Part shown: in pieces, positions 51,407-60,214 of the stretch
Position numbering within the stretch: the stretch's first letter is position 1
Layout of the letters: every line of letters begins with the position of its first letter
Assembly: GCA_910584435.1 (NCBI GenBank)
Contig: CAJUAP010000009.1
Location: 22,728 to 86,727, forward strand
Direction: 5' to 3'
Origin: an uncultured Acetatifactor sp.
GTDB lineage: Bacteria; Bacillota; Clostridia; Lachnospirales; Lachnospiraceae
DNA length: 64,000 nt
Program-made: the position numbers and the translations under genes
The notes under the pieces: model-generated
Database searches by the model: none
What the model saw: only the letters and a program-made list of their open reading frames with translations
What the model was told of the DNA's origin: nothing

Positions 51407-53293
51407 TTATCTTTTTCTAATTGCTTCCAGTTTCCTGCGGTAAAAATCTTCGCTGCGCCGGTCTTCTGCCAATATGCTGAACAAAATGCATTTGGACAGT
51501 TCTTCCTCTTCATCCAATGTCCTATCCGGCAGAATACATCTTCTCTTCTGCATGTCATTATTCCGCCATCTGTCATAGAGGCTGTGATGTATTGAGCCCA
51601 TCCTGCGGAAATACAGACACCCTCGCAGGATAAATCCCCTATACCAGTCAGCTCTGTCGTAATCTCCCCTGTCTCCACATGCACTCCCCACATGCTCCGC
51701 CACAAGTTCATACATATTCCATATCCCCTCCCACAGTCCGGCCTCAATATAGGGTTGGTAAATCTCTTCCAGCCGACGCGTCCAGAGCAGATATTCCTCA
51801 CTGTTCCCGTCCATTCCCTGCATCCAATTCAGAATGCAGCTTTGTTCTTCTCCGGTCAGAAATTTCTTTCCCTCCTGCAGCACCGTATGACAGGGCAAAG
51901 TCAGTTCCAATACCTCCTGCATCCGTGTACAATATTCCTCTGCTGCAAGCTCCCCCTTCCTCCATCTGATCAACAGCGCTTCCCTCATAAGGGTCTGGCG
52001 GTTAAGCGGTATTTCCATGGATACCATCTTCTGAATATATACGCGCAGTCTGTCCGCCGCTTCCCATTCTCCTTTGTTCATGCTGTCATGAAGCTGTTCC
52101 ATCAATCTCCAGGCTTCCGGCCGTTCCGTTACCAGCTCCGTCCTTGTAAACTCCCCTGGGATTCCCAACCGCTCCAAAAGCTGCGCCGCAGTTTTTCTAT
52201 GGGGATTTGTACTACCCTGTTCCAGTCTCCGCAGAGTTTTCACAGAGCAGATACCACTGCATAGTTCTTTCTGACTCAATCCAAACATGTTCCGCCGGAT
52301 ACGGATCACATCATTCACGCAATAGACGTTTTTCATCACATACAGATAACAGAAATCCGTTGTCTCCCTGGGCACTTTCCATTCTCTGTACAGTTCCACC
52401 AGGGCATTTTTCCATTCCGCCTGTTCCTGATACAATACTTCCAGAGCCTGCACTTTCTCCCCCTGTCCCCTGCCCCGCATTTTCTCCGCAGTAAGCGCCG
52501 CCAGCTTCCCCATCAGATCCAATATCTCCCACAAATAATACATCCTTTTATTTTGACGCAGCAATGCCACCGCCCTGCGGCAATACCCAAGAAGCGCCTC
52601 CCCGTCCCATTCCGCATCCTCCCTGCGGTTCTGCAGCATACAGCGGCACATAAAGTATACCGCCTTGGGATATATCCTCACCCTGGCAATATTCTCCATC
52701 CCACTTCCCTCAATATAATCTGCCACCTCCCGATACCGCTGCGGACGTTCCCCCTCCCTTTGGTATTTTTCCGCTTCCAGAAGCAGGTTCAATTCTTTCA
52801 CCGACAATGCCAGCTTTGACAATTTCCCCCAGGCTTCTCGGGGTACTGTCATTCCCGCCGCCTCTTCAAACAATGCGGATAATTCCTCTCCGGAACCTCC
52901 CCGGCTCCGCCTGACCTGCGCCTTCATGGCGAGGTAAAACTGTCTTTCCAGCGGTTTATTGATGTCACAGGTTTCCTCATATGCTCCCAGCAATGCTTCC
53001 GCCCGTTCTGTTTCACCAAAGGTAATGCAGTGCAGTATCTGCATTCTGGCCTCCCAGTGCCGATACTCTTCCTGATTCAGCAGATTGACATAATCCTCCT
53101 CCACTATGCCCATCCGTTCCATCAGGCAATCCTGCAGCAGTATATCCGGCATCCAATCCCCCTTCTCACCCATACTCTGTACCGCTCCCATGCTGCACAG
53201 TCCATAACAAAGCTGCTGTAATGTAACTCCCCTCTCCTTCCGCAATTTCCGAAAAAACTGATAAAACTGTCTGCCATATTCCGCTTTCCTCAT
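51407..53293 (-). CDS. HTH regulator with long helical repeat domain
   Basis: A 628-residue cytosolic protein. Two XRE-like helix-turn-helix regions appear: a weak one at residues 8-60 (FRKLRKERGVTLQQLCYGLCS) and a clear one near 330-385 (IRIRRNMFGLSQKELCSGICSVKTLRRLEQGSTNP). The intervening and following parts are tetratricopeptide-like helices. The arrangement resembles peptide-responsive regulators of the Rgg/PlcR class, but with duplicated HTH. No cognate peptide gene was found nearby. AAAGGGGA precedes the ATG. Confidence 0.8.
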   Translation of the reverse strand: MRKAEYGRQFYQFFRKLRKERGVTLQQLCYGLCSMGAVQSMGEKGDWMPDILLQDCLMERMGIVEEDYVNLLNQEEYRHWEARMQILHCITFGETERAEALLGAYEETCDINKPLERQFYLAMKAQVRRSRGGSGEELSALFEEAAGMTVPREAWGKLSKLALSVKELNLLLEAEKYQREGERPQRYREVADYIEGSGMENIARVRIYPKAVYFMCRCMLQNRREDAEWDGEALLGYCRRAVALLRQNKRMYYLWEILDLMGKLAALTAEKMRGRGQGEKVQALEVLYQEQAEWKNALVELYREWKVPRETTDFCYLYVMKNVYCVNDVIRIRRNMFGLSQKELCSGICSVKTLRRLEQGSTNPHRKTAAQLLERLGIPGEFTRTELVTERPEAWRLMEQLHDSMNKGEWEAADRLRVYIQKMVSMEIPLNRQTLMREALLIRWRKGELAAEEYCTRMQEVLELTLPCHTVLQEGKKFLTGEEQSCILNWMQGMDGNSEEYLLWTRRLEEIYQPYIEAGLWEGIWNMYELVAEHVGSACGDRGDYDRADWYRGFILRGCLYFRRMGSIHHSLYDRWRNNDMQKRRCILPDRTLDEEEELSKCILFSILAEDRRSEDFYRRKLEAIRKR

Positions 53294-53552
53294 AACAATC
53301 CCCTTTTATGTAAACCAAATGTAACATGCAAGGCAGCCCAGATGCATTCCCTCTGCATGTTGTGGGCATCGCCCCCTCTGCATCTGCCTGATACACATAA
53401 GCAGCCAAATCCACCCTCACAGCGGTTCCTGCTTATGCGTCCGGCAGCATAACGGCACCTCGCATCTATTTCCTGCAATGGACTATCCCTATGTTACATT
53501 AAAACATTATGCCGAAAAAGAACATGACGTTTTATGAAAATTTTTCCAAGCA

Positions 53553-54422
53553 CTACAACGAGCCATTCCGCCGCGCCTGGGAGGGCGGAATACCGAAATG
53601 CTTCTTGAAAAGCTTGCTGAAATGATACGCGTCTTCATACCCAACCATGGCCGCCACCTCCTGGATGTTTCCCCCATATCCCCCTTCCAACAATTCTTTC
53701 GCCTTCTCCAGGCGAATCTTAATCAAATGATGAATGGGTGCATTTCCGGTCTCGCTCTTGAAGATTCTGGATACATAATAGGGACTGAGATACATATTTT
53801 CCGCAATCTGATCCAGCGAAATTTTCTCATTGTAATGGTCTTCAAAATAATTCACAATCTGTTCCACCACATATTTCTTATTGGCAGACTCAAAGGCATA
53901 CCCCCCCACTCTCTCAATGGCTTCACATTGCTCCCGGATCACCAGGAGTATAAGCTGCATCAGATATGCTTTCAGCATGAAATACCGTCCCTGTCTGCAC
54001 ACCGCATTCTCCATTTCCATAGCGGTGCATATCTTAAACAGCCTCTGCCGCAGATCCCCCGCAGTGTGGATAATACACTCCCCGTCCGGTTCCGGCAGGA
54101 AATTTGCCGGGAATCCTGGAAATTGAATATCGGAGAACCCTACGAAGAACTCTGTGGCAGGCAGTTCGGCCTCATGACAGCACAAGGCCTCATGCCTCAC
54201 GCCGGGATTCAGTATCAGCAGATCTCCTTCCTGTACCAGATACACTTTATCCTCAATACGGTATCTCCCCACGCCGGAAATGATAAACGCAATTTCACCA
54301 TGGTCGTGGCTATGATAATTCCCTTCATCCCTGTCTCTCCGCCTGGTTCCCTTCCAGGTGAACAGAAATGTCGGGTTCAATTCTTCTACCACAATTCCTC
54401 CGCACACTCTCTGCTTTTCCAT
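53553..54422 (-). CDS. AraC family transcription regulator
   Basis: A 289-residue regulator with an N-terminal cupin sensor (YHSHDHGEIAFIISGVGRYRIEDKVYLVQEGDLLILNPG) and a C-terminal double HTH (ISLDQIAENMYLSPYYVSRIFKSETGNAPIHHLIKIRLEKAKELLEGG, VAAMVGYEDAYHFSKLFKKHFGIPPSQAR). The ATG follows GGGAGG. AraC proteins of this design usually sense sugars or related small molecules. The target is unknown; the gene diverges from the tocopherol-cyclase-like gene. Confidence 0.93.
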   Translation of the reverse strand: MEKQRVCGGIVVEELNPTFLFTWKGTRRRDRDEGNYHSHDHGEIAFIISGVGRYRIEDKVYLVQEGDLLILNPGVRHEALCCHEAELPATEFFVGFSDIQFPGFPANFLPEPDGECIIHTAGDLRQRLFKICTAMEMENAVCRQGRYFMLKAYLMQLILLVIREQCEAIERVGGYAFESANKKYVVEQIVNYFEDHYNEKISLDQIAENMYLSPYYVSRIFKSETGNAPIHHLIKIRLEKAKELLEGGYGGNIQEVAAMVGYEDAYHFSKLFKKHFGIPPSQARRNGSL

Positions 54423-54709
54423 AATGCCACCTCCCATCGGCTTCCTATGCCGCATGACTTCTGCAATCCTGCAGTTTCCACCTTTTCCTGCCTTACGTTT
54501 CTATTTTATTGTACCCAGTTTCCTCCCAAAAGTAAAGGCATAACAGACCTGACTGTACTGTGAAGCCTTCTGCGGAGGCTTTAGGCACAGAAATCGCAAA
54601 AACGGCGATTTCGCGCACAGCCTGGGATTATCCATGCAAAATACGCATGAAAATACCTCGCGGTAATGACAAGCGAACAGCAACAACGCAAATTTCAAAT
54701 ACGATACTC

Positions 54710-54738
54710 TTGACTTTTCCTATATATGGTATTATGAT
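54710..54738 (+). promoter_or_regulatory. Sigma-A promoter for the tocopherol-cyclase-like gene
   Basis: TTGACT, 17-nt spacer, TATGAT. The transcript would include element B right part before the start codon. The rest of 54423-54709 holds a hairpin GAAGCCTTCTGCGGAGGCTTT and no gene. Confidence 0.7.
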
Positions 54739-54760
54739 ATCAATAATTTATACCAATGGC

Positions 54761-54845
54761 CGCTGAAATCTGCCATGCTGCCCGGCTCACGAGCGGCAGA
54801 CGCTGTGAGTCAATACCAGATTTTATCGCTCGTGAGTATATACCA
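54761..54845 (-). repeat. Dispersed hairpin element B, right part, copy 2
   Basis: Matches 34295-34379 as reverse complement. It has a perfect 10-bp stem CTCACGAGCG/CGCTCGTGAG. It lies in the 5' leader of the tocopherol-cyclase-like gene. Confidence 0.7.
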
Positions 54846-54885
54846 AACATTGATTCCAATGAAAACACTATCTTGAAGAAATGAG

Positions 54886-56073
54886 ATGCTTATGAATCTG
54901 TCTGACCTGACGAGAAATTCATGTATACTGCAGGGCTCTTTCGCAAGAAAAGGATATATGCGCTGGTGGCATTCCTTTTCGGGCATAAATGTGCAGACTG
55001 GAAAAGCCCGCACTTTTTTTGTCGAATTCTTTATCATAAATCCGGGCCTTGGAAGCAGCCGCCCCATCCTTGGCCAGCACCCCTATTACAGAAAACGCGG
55101 TATGAAACCCTCTTATGTCATGATAAAAGCCGGTGCATTTCCTGACGAAAACGGGGAAGACGGCAGACAGCTCCATGTCTTTTATCCCATATCATCCCTG
55201 CAGACTGCAGGAAGCCCTCTGGTAATGCAGGTCAGTACTCAAGCGGCGGACGAGAAATCTTACTCTGCAGAAGGCATCCAGGAAGGAACCTGCTTTTACA
55301 GCGAGAACAAGCTGACAGGTTTTGTAAGCGTAACACCCGGAAAGGCCAGGCACCGCTCTCTGATGACTGATGGAGGATATATGAAATGGGAGCTGGAAGT
55401 GTCCAAGGCCGCCTCCTGCCACACCGGCATCCTGGGCGGCAGACTTTTCCAGGCATTGCACCTTCTTGACAGCTATTGGCACGGAGAGGGCATCCGCAGC
55501 TTTTTTCGCGGCAGCGTCATTTTAGACGGCACATCCTACGAAGTTACCCCGGAACTTAGTTACGGCTACGCTGACAAACACTGGGGGCGCTGTTTCAACA
55601 ATCCCTGGTTTCAGTTCGCCTGTGGAAAACTCACCAGCCAGCGAACCGGCAAAGAACTTCGTCACTCCGTCCTGGCGGTGAGCGGATTCTGTCCCCGGTT
55701 CCTCTGCTTTCCTTTCAGGCGCAGATTCCTGCTGCAATTGACTTATATGGGAGAAGATTTTGAATTTACCAAGTGTAAGTGGGATGTGAAAGAAACAGAC
55801 AGGCGTTTCATATGGCACATCCTTGCCCGCAGCAGAAATGCCGTGTTAAAGCTCTCCGGAAGCTGTAAAAAAGAAGAAATGCTGCATTTACGATATGAAT
55901 CTCCGGACAGCCGGCTCTCAAAGCAGCCCTTATGGGCCGGTGCCAACGGTATCGGCACCCTGCAGCTCTACCGCAGGGGAATGGAAGGCAGAGAACTGCT
56001 GGACACCCTGAAGCTGGAAAATTCCCTGTGCATTTACCGCAGGGATGAGACGCAGAGTCCCCCGGCATACTGA
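54886..56073 (+). CDS. Tocopherol-cyclase-like protein
   Basis: A 395-residue soluble protein with the family pattern FARKGYMRWWHSFSGI, TFFVEFFIINPGLG, YWHGEGIRSFFRGSVILDGTSYEV and ADKHWGRCFNNPWFQFACG. The family is named after plant VTE1, which cyclises a prenylated quinol; clostridial members have no known substrate. The start could be the ATG at 54886 or 54892, both with weak ribosome binding sites. It stands as a single gene with its own promoter. The downstream spacer 56074-56345 shows nothing clear. Confidence 0.85.
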   Translation: MLMNLSDLTRNSCILQGSFARKGYMRWWHSFSGINVQTGKARTFFVEFFIINPGLGSSRPILGQHPYYRKRGMKPSYVMIKAGAFPDENGEDGRQLHVFYPISSLQTAGSPLVMQVSTQAADEKSYSAEGIQEGTCFYSENKLTGFVSVTPGKARHRSLMTDGGYMKWELEVSKAASCHTGILGGRLFQALHLLDSYWHGEGIRSFFRGSVILDGTSYEVTPELSYGYADKHWGRCFNNPWFQFACGKLTSQRTGKELRHSVLAVSGFCPRFLCFPFRRRFLLQLTYMGEDFEFTKCKWDVKETDRRFIWHILARSRNAVLKLSGSCKKEEMLHLRYESPDSRLSKQPLWAGANGIGTLQLYRRGMEGRELLDTLKLENSLCIYRRDETQSPPAY

Positions 56074-56345
56074 CCAAATAGCAGTTCTGCGGCATAGCAT
56101 GGCTGTATGTGCTCTTTCGGCACATTGGATTCTTACCCTCGGGGTATTGGCCAAACGAATAGGAAGCCGCTAATTCCCGACTTGTCCGCCCGGCTCACAG
56201 CAGTCCCGACATGCCGCAAAATTGCTGCCCCGGCTCCCCGACTGCGGGAGCCACACAGACACTCTAAAATGCAAATATACACGTACATTGATTTATGAAA
56301 GTCCATAACCATGAGAACAACGCAGACGCCTCAAAATACAATGCG

Positions 56346-56777
56346 CTATATGGTGTTATCCTGACGTTTCCTGCGCTTTTCCACCAAATCCGCTATGGTC
56401 ACATTGTCGATCACCTGGTTTACAGCCTTATAAATATCCCGCCATACATCCAGCGTCTCACAAGTATCACAACGTTCACATTCCACAGCGCCTTCTTCCA
56501 GGCATGTTACAGGCGCCATGGAACCTTCTGTCAAACGCAGTATCATTCCTATGGTAAATTCTTTCGGGTCTTTTGCCAGCCGATACCCCCCCTGTGCGCC
56601 CCGAGCACTTGTCACATAACCAGCCTTATGCAGCACAGCAATAATCTGCTCCAGATATTTCTCGGAAATACCCTGCCTGGCTGCAATCTCTTTTACTTTA
56701 ATACACTCACCTGTATTATTTACCGCCAAATCCAGCATAACCCTGGCCGCATATCTGCCCTTTGTTGATATTTTCAT
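56346..56777 (-). CDS. Rrf2 family regulator, CymR/IscR-like
   Basis: A 143-residue winged-helix regulator starting MKISTKGRYAARVMLDLA after CAGGAG. HTH: VKEIAARQGISEKYLEQIIAVLHKAGYV; wing: SARGAQGGYRLAK. Three Cys are spaced CLEEGAVECERCDTC, as in IscR-like Fe-S binders, whereas CymR lacks them. It follows cysK on the same strand, so it probably controls cysteine synthesis by feedback; CymR forms a complex with CysK in Bacillus (known), and that may apply here. Confidence 0.9.
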   Translation of the reverse strand: MKISTKGRYAARVMLDLAVNNTGECIKVKEIAARQGISEKYLEQIIAVLHKAGYVTSARGAQGGYRLAKDPKEFTIGMILRLTEGSMAPVTCLEEGAVECERCDTCETLDVWRDIYKAVNQVIDNVTIADLVEKRRKRQDNTI

Positions 56778-56780
56778 TGA

Positions 56781-56884
56781 TTTCTCCTGTTTCATTGCTG
56801 CTTGTGCCTACATATCTTTCTCCTGTTACATTACGGCTTGTGCTGCATATCTTCCTCCTGTTGCATTATGGCTTGTAATTACCT
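56781..56884. repeat. Three tandem copies of a ribosome-binding region
   Basis: Three units of 35-36 bp (from 56781, 56817 and 56852) each contain, on the minus strand, AACAGGAG then ATG at usual spacing. Only the last leads into the regulator; the other two open tiny frames (MQHKP then stop, and ATG TAG). The unit also contains CACAAGC. Confidence 0.85.
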
Positions 56885-56893
56885 GCTCCCGCA

Positions 56894-57832
56894 TCAGGCT
56901 TCCGTAAACATCGGCGTGGACAAATATCTGTCTCCTGAATCCGGCAGAAGCGCCACAATGGTTTTCCCGGCATTCTCGGATTTCTGAGCCAGCTGTGCCG
57001 CTGCGGAAAGAGCTGCACCGGAAGTAATTCCCACCAGAATACCTTCCTTCTGAGCAATCAAACGTCCTGTTGAGAAAGCTTCCTCCGTGGTAACAGTGAC
57101 AATTTCATCATATACCTGGGTATTCAATACGGAAGGGACAAAACCCGCGCCGATTCCCTGAAGCTTATGAGGTCCCGGCCGGCCGCCGGAGAGCACAGGC
57201 GAATCTGCCGGTTCCACTGCGACAACTCTAATCCTGGGATTCTTGGATTTTAAGTAAGCCCCAACACCGGTTATGGTGCCTCCCGTGCCCACCCCTGCAA
57301 CAAAAATATCTACCCTGCCATCCGTATCCTCCCATATTTCAGGTCCCGTTGCTGCTGCATGGACTGCAGGATTGGCTGAATTATCAAACTGCCCCAGGAT
57401 GACTGCGCCGGGAATGGACTGCCGCAATTCTTCTGCCTTGTCAATGGCTCCTTTCATCCCTTTGGGGCCTTCTGTCAACACTAGTTCCGCACCATAAGCC
57501 TTTAACAGATTCCTTCTCTCCACACTCATTGTCTCCGGCAATGTCAGAATTGTGCGGTATCCCTTTGCTGCTGCCACACTTGCCAATCCGATTCCGGTGT
57601 TGCCGGATGTAGGCTCTATCAGCGTTGCCCCCGGTTTCAAAATACCTTTCCTCTCCGCATCTTCAATCATAGCCAGGGCAACTCTATCCTTAACACTCCC
57701 GGCCGGATTCAAATACTCCAGTTTTACAAGCAGAGTTACGTTCTCAATTTCCTTCGCTTTTGCATAATTTTTTACCTTCAGTAAGGGAGTATGCCCAATT
57801 AATTCCGTTGCGCTTTCAAAAATTTTTCCCAT
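56894..57832 (-). CDS. cysK: Cysteine synthase A
   Basis: O-acetylserine sulfhydrylase, PLP-dependent, 312 residues. Motifs: PLLKVKNY, LEYLNPAGSVKDR (PLP Lys), IEPTSGNTGIG (substrate loop), GTGGTITGVGAYLK (phosphate-binding Gly loop) and LLPDSGDRYLST at the C-terminus. GGAGAG precedes the ATG. It is first in an operon with the Rrf2 regulator and has a consensus promoter with a dyad downstream of the start point. Confidence 0.96.
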   Translation of the reverse strand: MGKIFESATELIGHTPLLKVKNYAKAKEIENVTLLVKLEYLNPAGSVKDRVALAMIEDAERKGILKPGATLIEPTSGNTGIGLASVAAAKGYRTILTLPETMSVERRNLLKAYGAELVLTEGPKGMKGAIDKAEELRQSIPGAVILGQFDNSANPAVHAAATGPEIWEDTDGRVDIFVAGVGTGGTITGVGAYLKSKNPRIRVVAVEPADSPVLSGGRPGPHKLQGIGAGFVPSVLNTQVYDEIVTVTTEEAFSTGRLIAQKEGILVGITSGAALSAAAQLAQKSENAGKTIVALLPDSGDRYLSTPMFTEA

Positions 57833-57858
57833 AATAACTCTCCTTTATCCTTTTATTT

Positions 57859-57918
57859 CCTACTATTCAAATAGGATTTAGTAAATATAATAATACTACC
57901 ATGGCGCATATCTGTCAA
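57859..57918 (-). promoter_or_regulatory. cysK promoter with downstream dyad
   Basis: TTGACA (57918-57913), 17-nt spacer and TATTAT (57895-57890) give a consensus promoter. A dyad CCTACTATTCAAATAGG (57859-57875) lies just after the start point. Its place fits repression by the Rrf2 protein, though the match to a known Rrf2 operator is not established. Confidence 0.7.
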
Positions 57919-57979
57919 GTTCCAAAGCAATCATAAACAGATTTAAAAAAATTTTAAGAAACTAGAAGGCCGAGGAGTA

Positions 57980-58009
57980 TTGAGAGAAATAATTCCTATA
58001 TGTTATAAT
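57980..58009 (+). promoter_or_regulatory. Sigma-A promoter for ydcF
   Basis: TTGAGA, 18-nt spacer, TATAAT, pointing to the YdcF-like gene 230 nt away. The leader between has several short inverted repeats (CATGGATACCATG) but no gene. Confidence 0.6.
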
Positions 58010-58242
58010 ATTCTCATATGATGGTATCATAAAACCATATACATGACATGGCGAAACTATCATTCTGAATTGCAAATCCTATTCTCGACCTGTAACGGCG
58101 AGAACCATGGATACCATGATTCCATGTACGCTGAAGCGCACAAATTTATGGTATAACATAAAAGCATAATGGCATAATGTTTTATATACAACCAACACAT
58201 CCGAATAGGATTTATTTATGAGAAAAGAAATGATAAAAAAAT

Positions 58243-59091
58243 ATGAAGAGAAGAAAAAAAGACGAATATCATGATTTAATACCTTTTGAGAAAAGTCATA
58301 AAGTAATTCGCCTGGAACAAAGAGGCAATAAAATAAATAAATATACCATACGCTCCTGTCTCTTCGGCCTGTCAGGCACAGCCTGTATTCTCTATTGCGG
58401 GGGAATTGCACTTGTCGGCTTTGGCACTTATTTTTTCCTGATATGGGGAGGCATGGGAATTGTATTTCTCTGTCTCAGCGCTGTTTTAGGCAATAGAAAG
58501 CTGATGAACGCAATTCCTAAGTGGATCAAAAATACCTGTGCCGTCATTTTCTGGCTGGGGCTTCTTCTGTTCTGTGTAATTGAATGGCTGATTCTGGCAC
58601 AGTACAATGCTGCCGGAAAACCCGGTGCAGATTTCTGTATTGTGTTAGGTGCACAATGGAAAAGCAGCGGTCCCAGCGAGGTTCTGCGCCGCCGCCTGGA
58701 TAAAGCAGCCGCATACCTTGCTGTGAACCCTGATACAAAAGTAATTGTATCGGGCGGCCAGGGAAGCAATGAAGCAATATCAGAGGCTGCGGGAATGCGG
58801 GAATACCTGATAAATGCCGGAATTGATGAAAGCCGCATTATATTGGAGGACAAATCTTCCAATACCTACGAGAACCTTGTATTCAGCAGCGCCTTTCTTG
58901 ACAAAACCAATGACAGCGTGGTTATTGTAACGAATAATTTTCATGTATTCCGCACATTGGCCATCGCCAGGAAACAGGGATACTGCAATGCAGAAGGCTT
59001 GGCTGCCGGTTCCGTCCCAGGAATGGCGCCAAACAATCTGCTGAGGGAATTTCTGGGTGTCATAAAAGATTTCATGCTGACTAATTTATAA
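58243..59091 (+). CDS. YdcF/ElyC-like DUF218 membrane protein
   Basis: A 282-residue protein with a basic N-terminus, about three membrane helices (residues 40-125) and a DUF218 domain: FCIVLGAQWKSSGPSEVLRRRLDKAAAYL, VIVSGGQGSNEAISEAAGM, EDKSSNTYENLVFS, VIVTNNFHVFRTLAIA. ElyC-type members act in envelope polymer metabolism. The start codon has a weak ribosome site, and an overlapping short upstream frame may be translated first. Confidence 0.88.
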   Translation: MKRRKKDEYHDLIPFEKSHKVIRLEQRGNKINKYTIRSCLFGLSGTACILYCGGIALVGFGTYFFLIWGGMGIVFLCLSAVLGNRKLMNAIPKWIKNTCAVIFWLGLLLFCVIEWLILAQYNAAGKPGADFCIVLGAQWKSSGPSEVLRRRLDKAAAYLAVNPDTKVIVSGGQGSNEAISEAAGMREYLINAGIDESRIILEDKSSNTYENLVFSSAFLDKTNDSVVIVTNNFHVFRTLAIARKQGYCNAEGLAAGSVPGMAPNNLLREFLGVIKDFMLTNL

Positions 59092-59243
59092 GCGCCTCTG
59101 CAGGGATTCTACGAAGCGCGTAGCTCCAATATGATACGACATATGACCATCCTGACGGATACCGGGAAGCTTCTTGAAGATTCACGGTTTCCCATACATA
59201 GATGAAAACATTCCGAGAAAACGATTCAGATAGGGAGATTGAA

Positions 59244-59417
59244 ATGGATATCAATGTAGGTGATATTGTTAAATTAAAAAAACAGCATCCCTGCGGAAGC
59301 AGAGAATGGGAAGTACTCAGAGCCGGTGCGGATTTCCGTCTGAAGTGCAAAGGCTGCGGACATCAAATCATGATTGCCAGAAAACTGCTGGAGAAAAATA
59401 TCAAAGAAATCAACTGA
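59244..59417 (+). CDS. DUF951 family small protein
   Basis: A 57-residue protein after AGGGAG. DUF951 pattern: VGDIVKLKKQHPCGSREWEVLRAGADFRLKCKGCGHQIMI, with CxxC (KCKGCG) that could bind metal. Conserved in Firmicutes and often found near DNA replication genes; the function is unknown. Confidence 0.93.
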   Translation: MDINVGDIVKLKKQHPCGSREWEVLRAGADFRLKCKGCGHQIMIARKLLEKNIKEIN

Positions 59418-59474
59418 AAAGCGTCCGGACTCTGTTCAGCCCTCCTTAAACACATTGCCCTGAAAGGAGATACT

Positions 59475-60203
59475 ATGACAAATTATAGCGAAGCCCTTGC
59501 AGAATTGAAAGCAATCATACAAAAATATGATAATATTGTATTTTTCGGCGGTGCCGGCGTTTCTACGGAAAGCGGCATCCCTGATTTCAGAAGTGTGGAC
59601 GGCCTCTACCACCAGCAATATGATTATCCCCCGGAAACCATTCTAAGCCATACTTTTTATTCCAGAAAGCCCGTCGAATTTTACCGTTTTTACCGCAATA
59701 AAATGCTTTTTCCGGACGCGAAGCCAAACGCTGCCCACTTAAAGCTGGCGGAGTTAGAAGCAGACGGCAAGCTGAAAGCCGTTATCACTCAGAATATCGA
59801 CGGGCTCCACCAGGCCGCCGGAAGCAGAAACGTTCTGGAACTTCACGGTTCCGTACTCCGCAGCTATTGTGAAGAATGCGGACAATTCCATGATGTACAA
59901 TACATTATGAATACAACAGGTGTGCCAAAATGTGAGAAATGCGGCGGTTCTGTAAAACCTGATGTTGTTCTCTACGAAGAAGGCTTGAATTCCAGAACCA
60001 TGACCGATGCCATGCGCTATATTCATGATGCAAAAGTGCTGATTATCGGCGGCACTTCCCTGGCTGTTTATCCTGCCGCAGGGTTAATTGACTACTTCAA
60101 CGGAGATAAGCTTGTTGTAATTAATAAAGCCCCCACGCCAAGGGACTCCTTCGCAGATCTGCTGATACAGGCGCCAATCGGAGAAGTATTTGCCAGCCTG
60201 TAA
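59475..60203 (+). CDS. cobB: NAD-dependent protein deacylase, sirtuin
   Basis: A 242-residue class U-type sirtuin after GGAG. Motifs: FFGGAGVSTESGIPDFRS (NAD-binding loop), TQNIDGLHQAAGS, catalytic His in VLELHGSVL, four zinc cysteines (CEEC and CEKC), and GGTSLAVYPAAG. It removes acetyl or other acyl groups from lysine. Convergent with an ABC exporter fragment whose remnant abuts its stop. Confidence 0.95.
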   Translation: MTNYSEALAELKAIIQKYDNIVFFGGAGVSTESGIPDFRSVDGLYHQQYDYPPETILSHTFYSRKPVEFYRFYRNKMLFPDAKPNAAHLKLAELEADGKLKAVITQNIDGLHQAAGSRNVLELHGSVLRSYCEECGQFHDVQYIMNTTGVPKCEKCGGSVKPDVVLYEEGLNSRTMTDAMRYIHDAKVLIIGGTSLAVYPAAGLIDYFNGDKLVVINKAPTPRDSFADLLIQAPIGEVFASL

Positions 60204-60214
60204 ACCACGGCGTG

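Noticed and set aside
53598..54563. 321-codon plus-strand frame
   Set aside because: Antisense to the AraC regulator gene, whose cupin and HTH motifs are clear.
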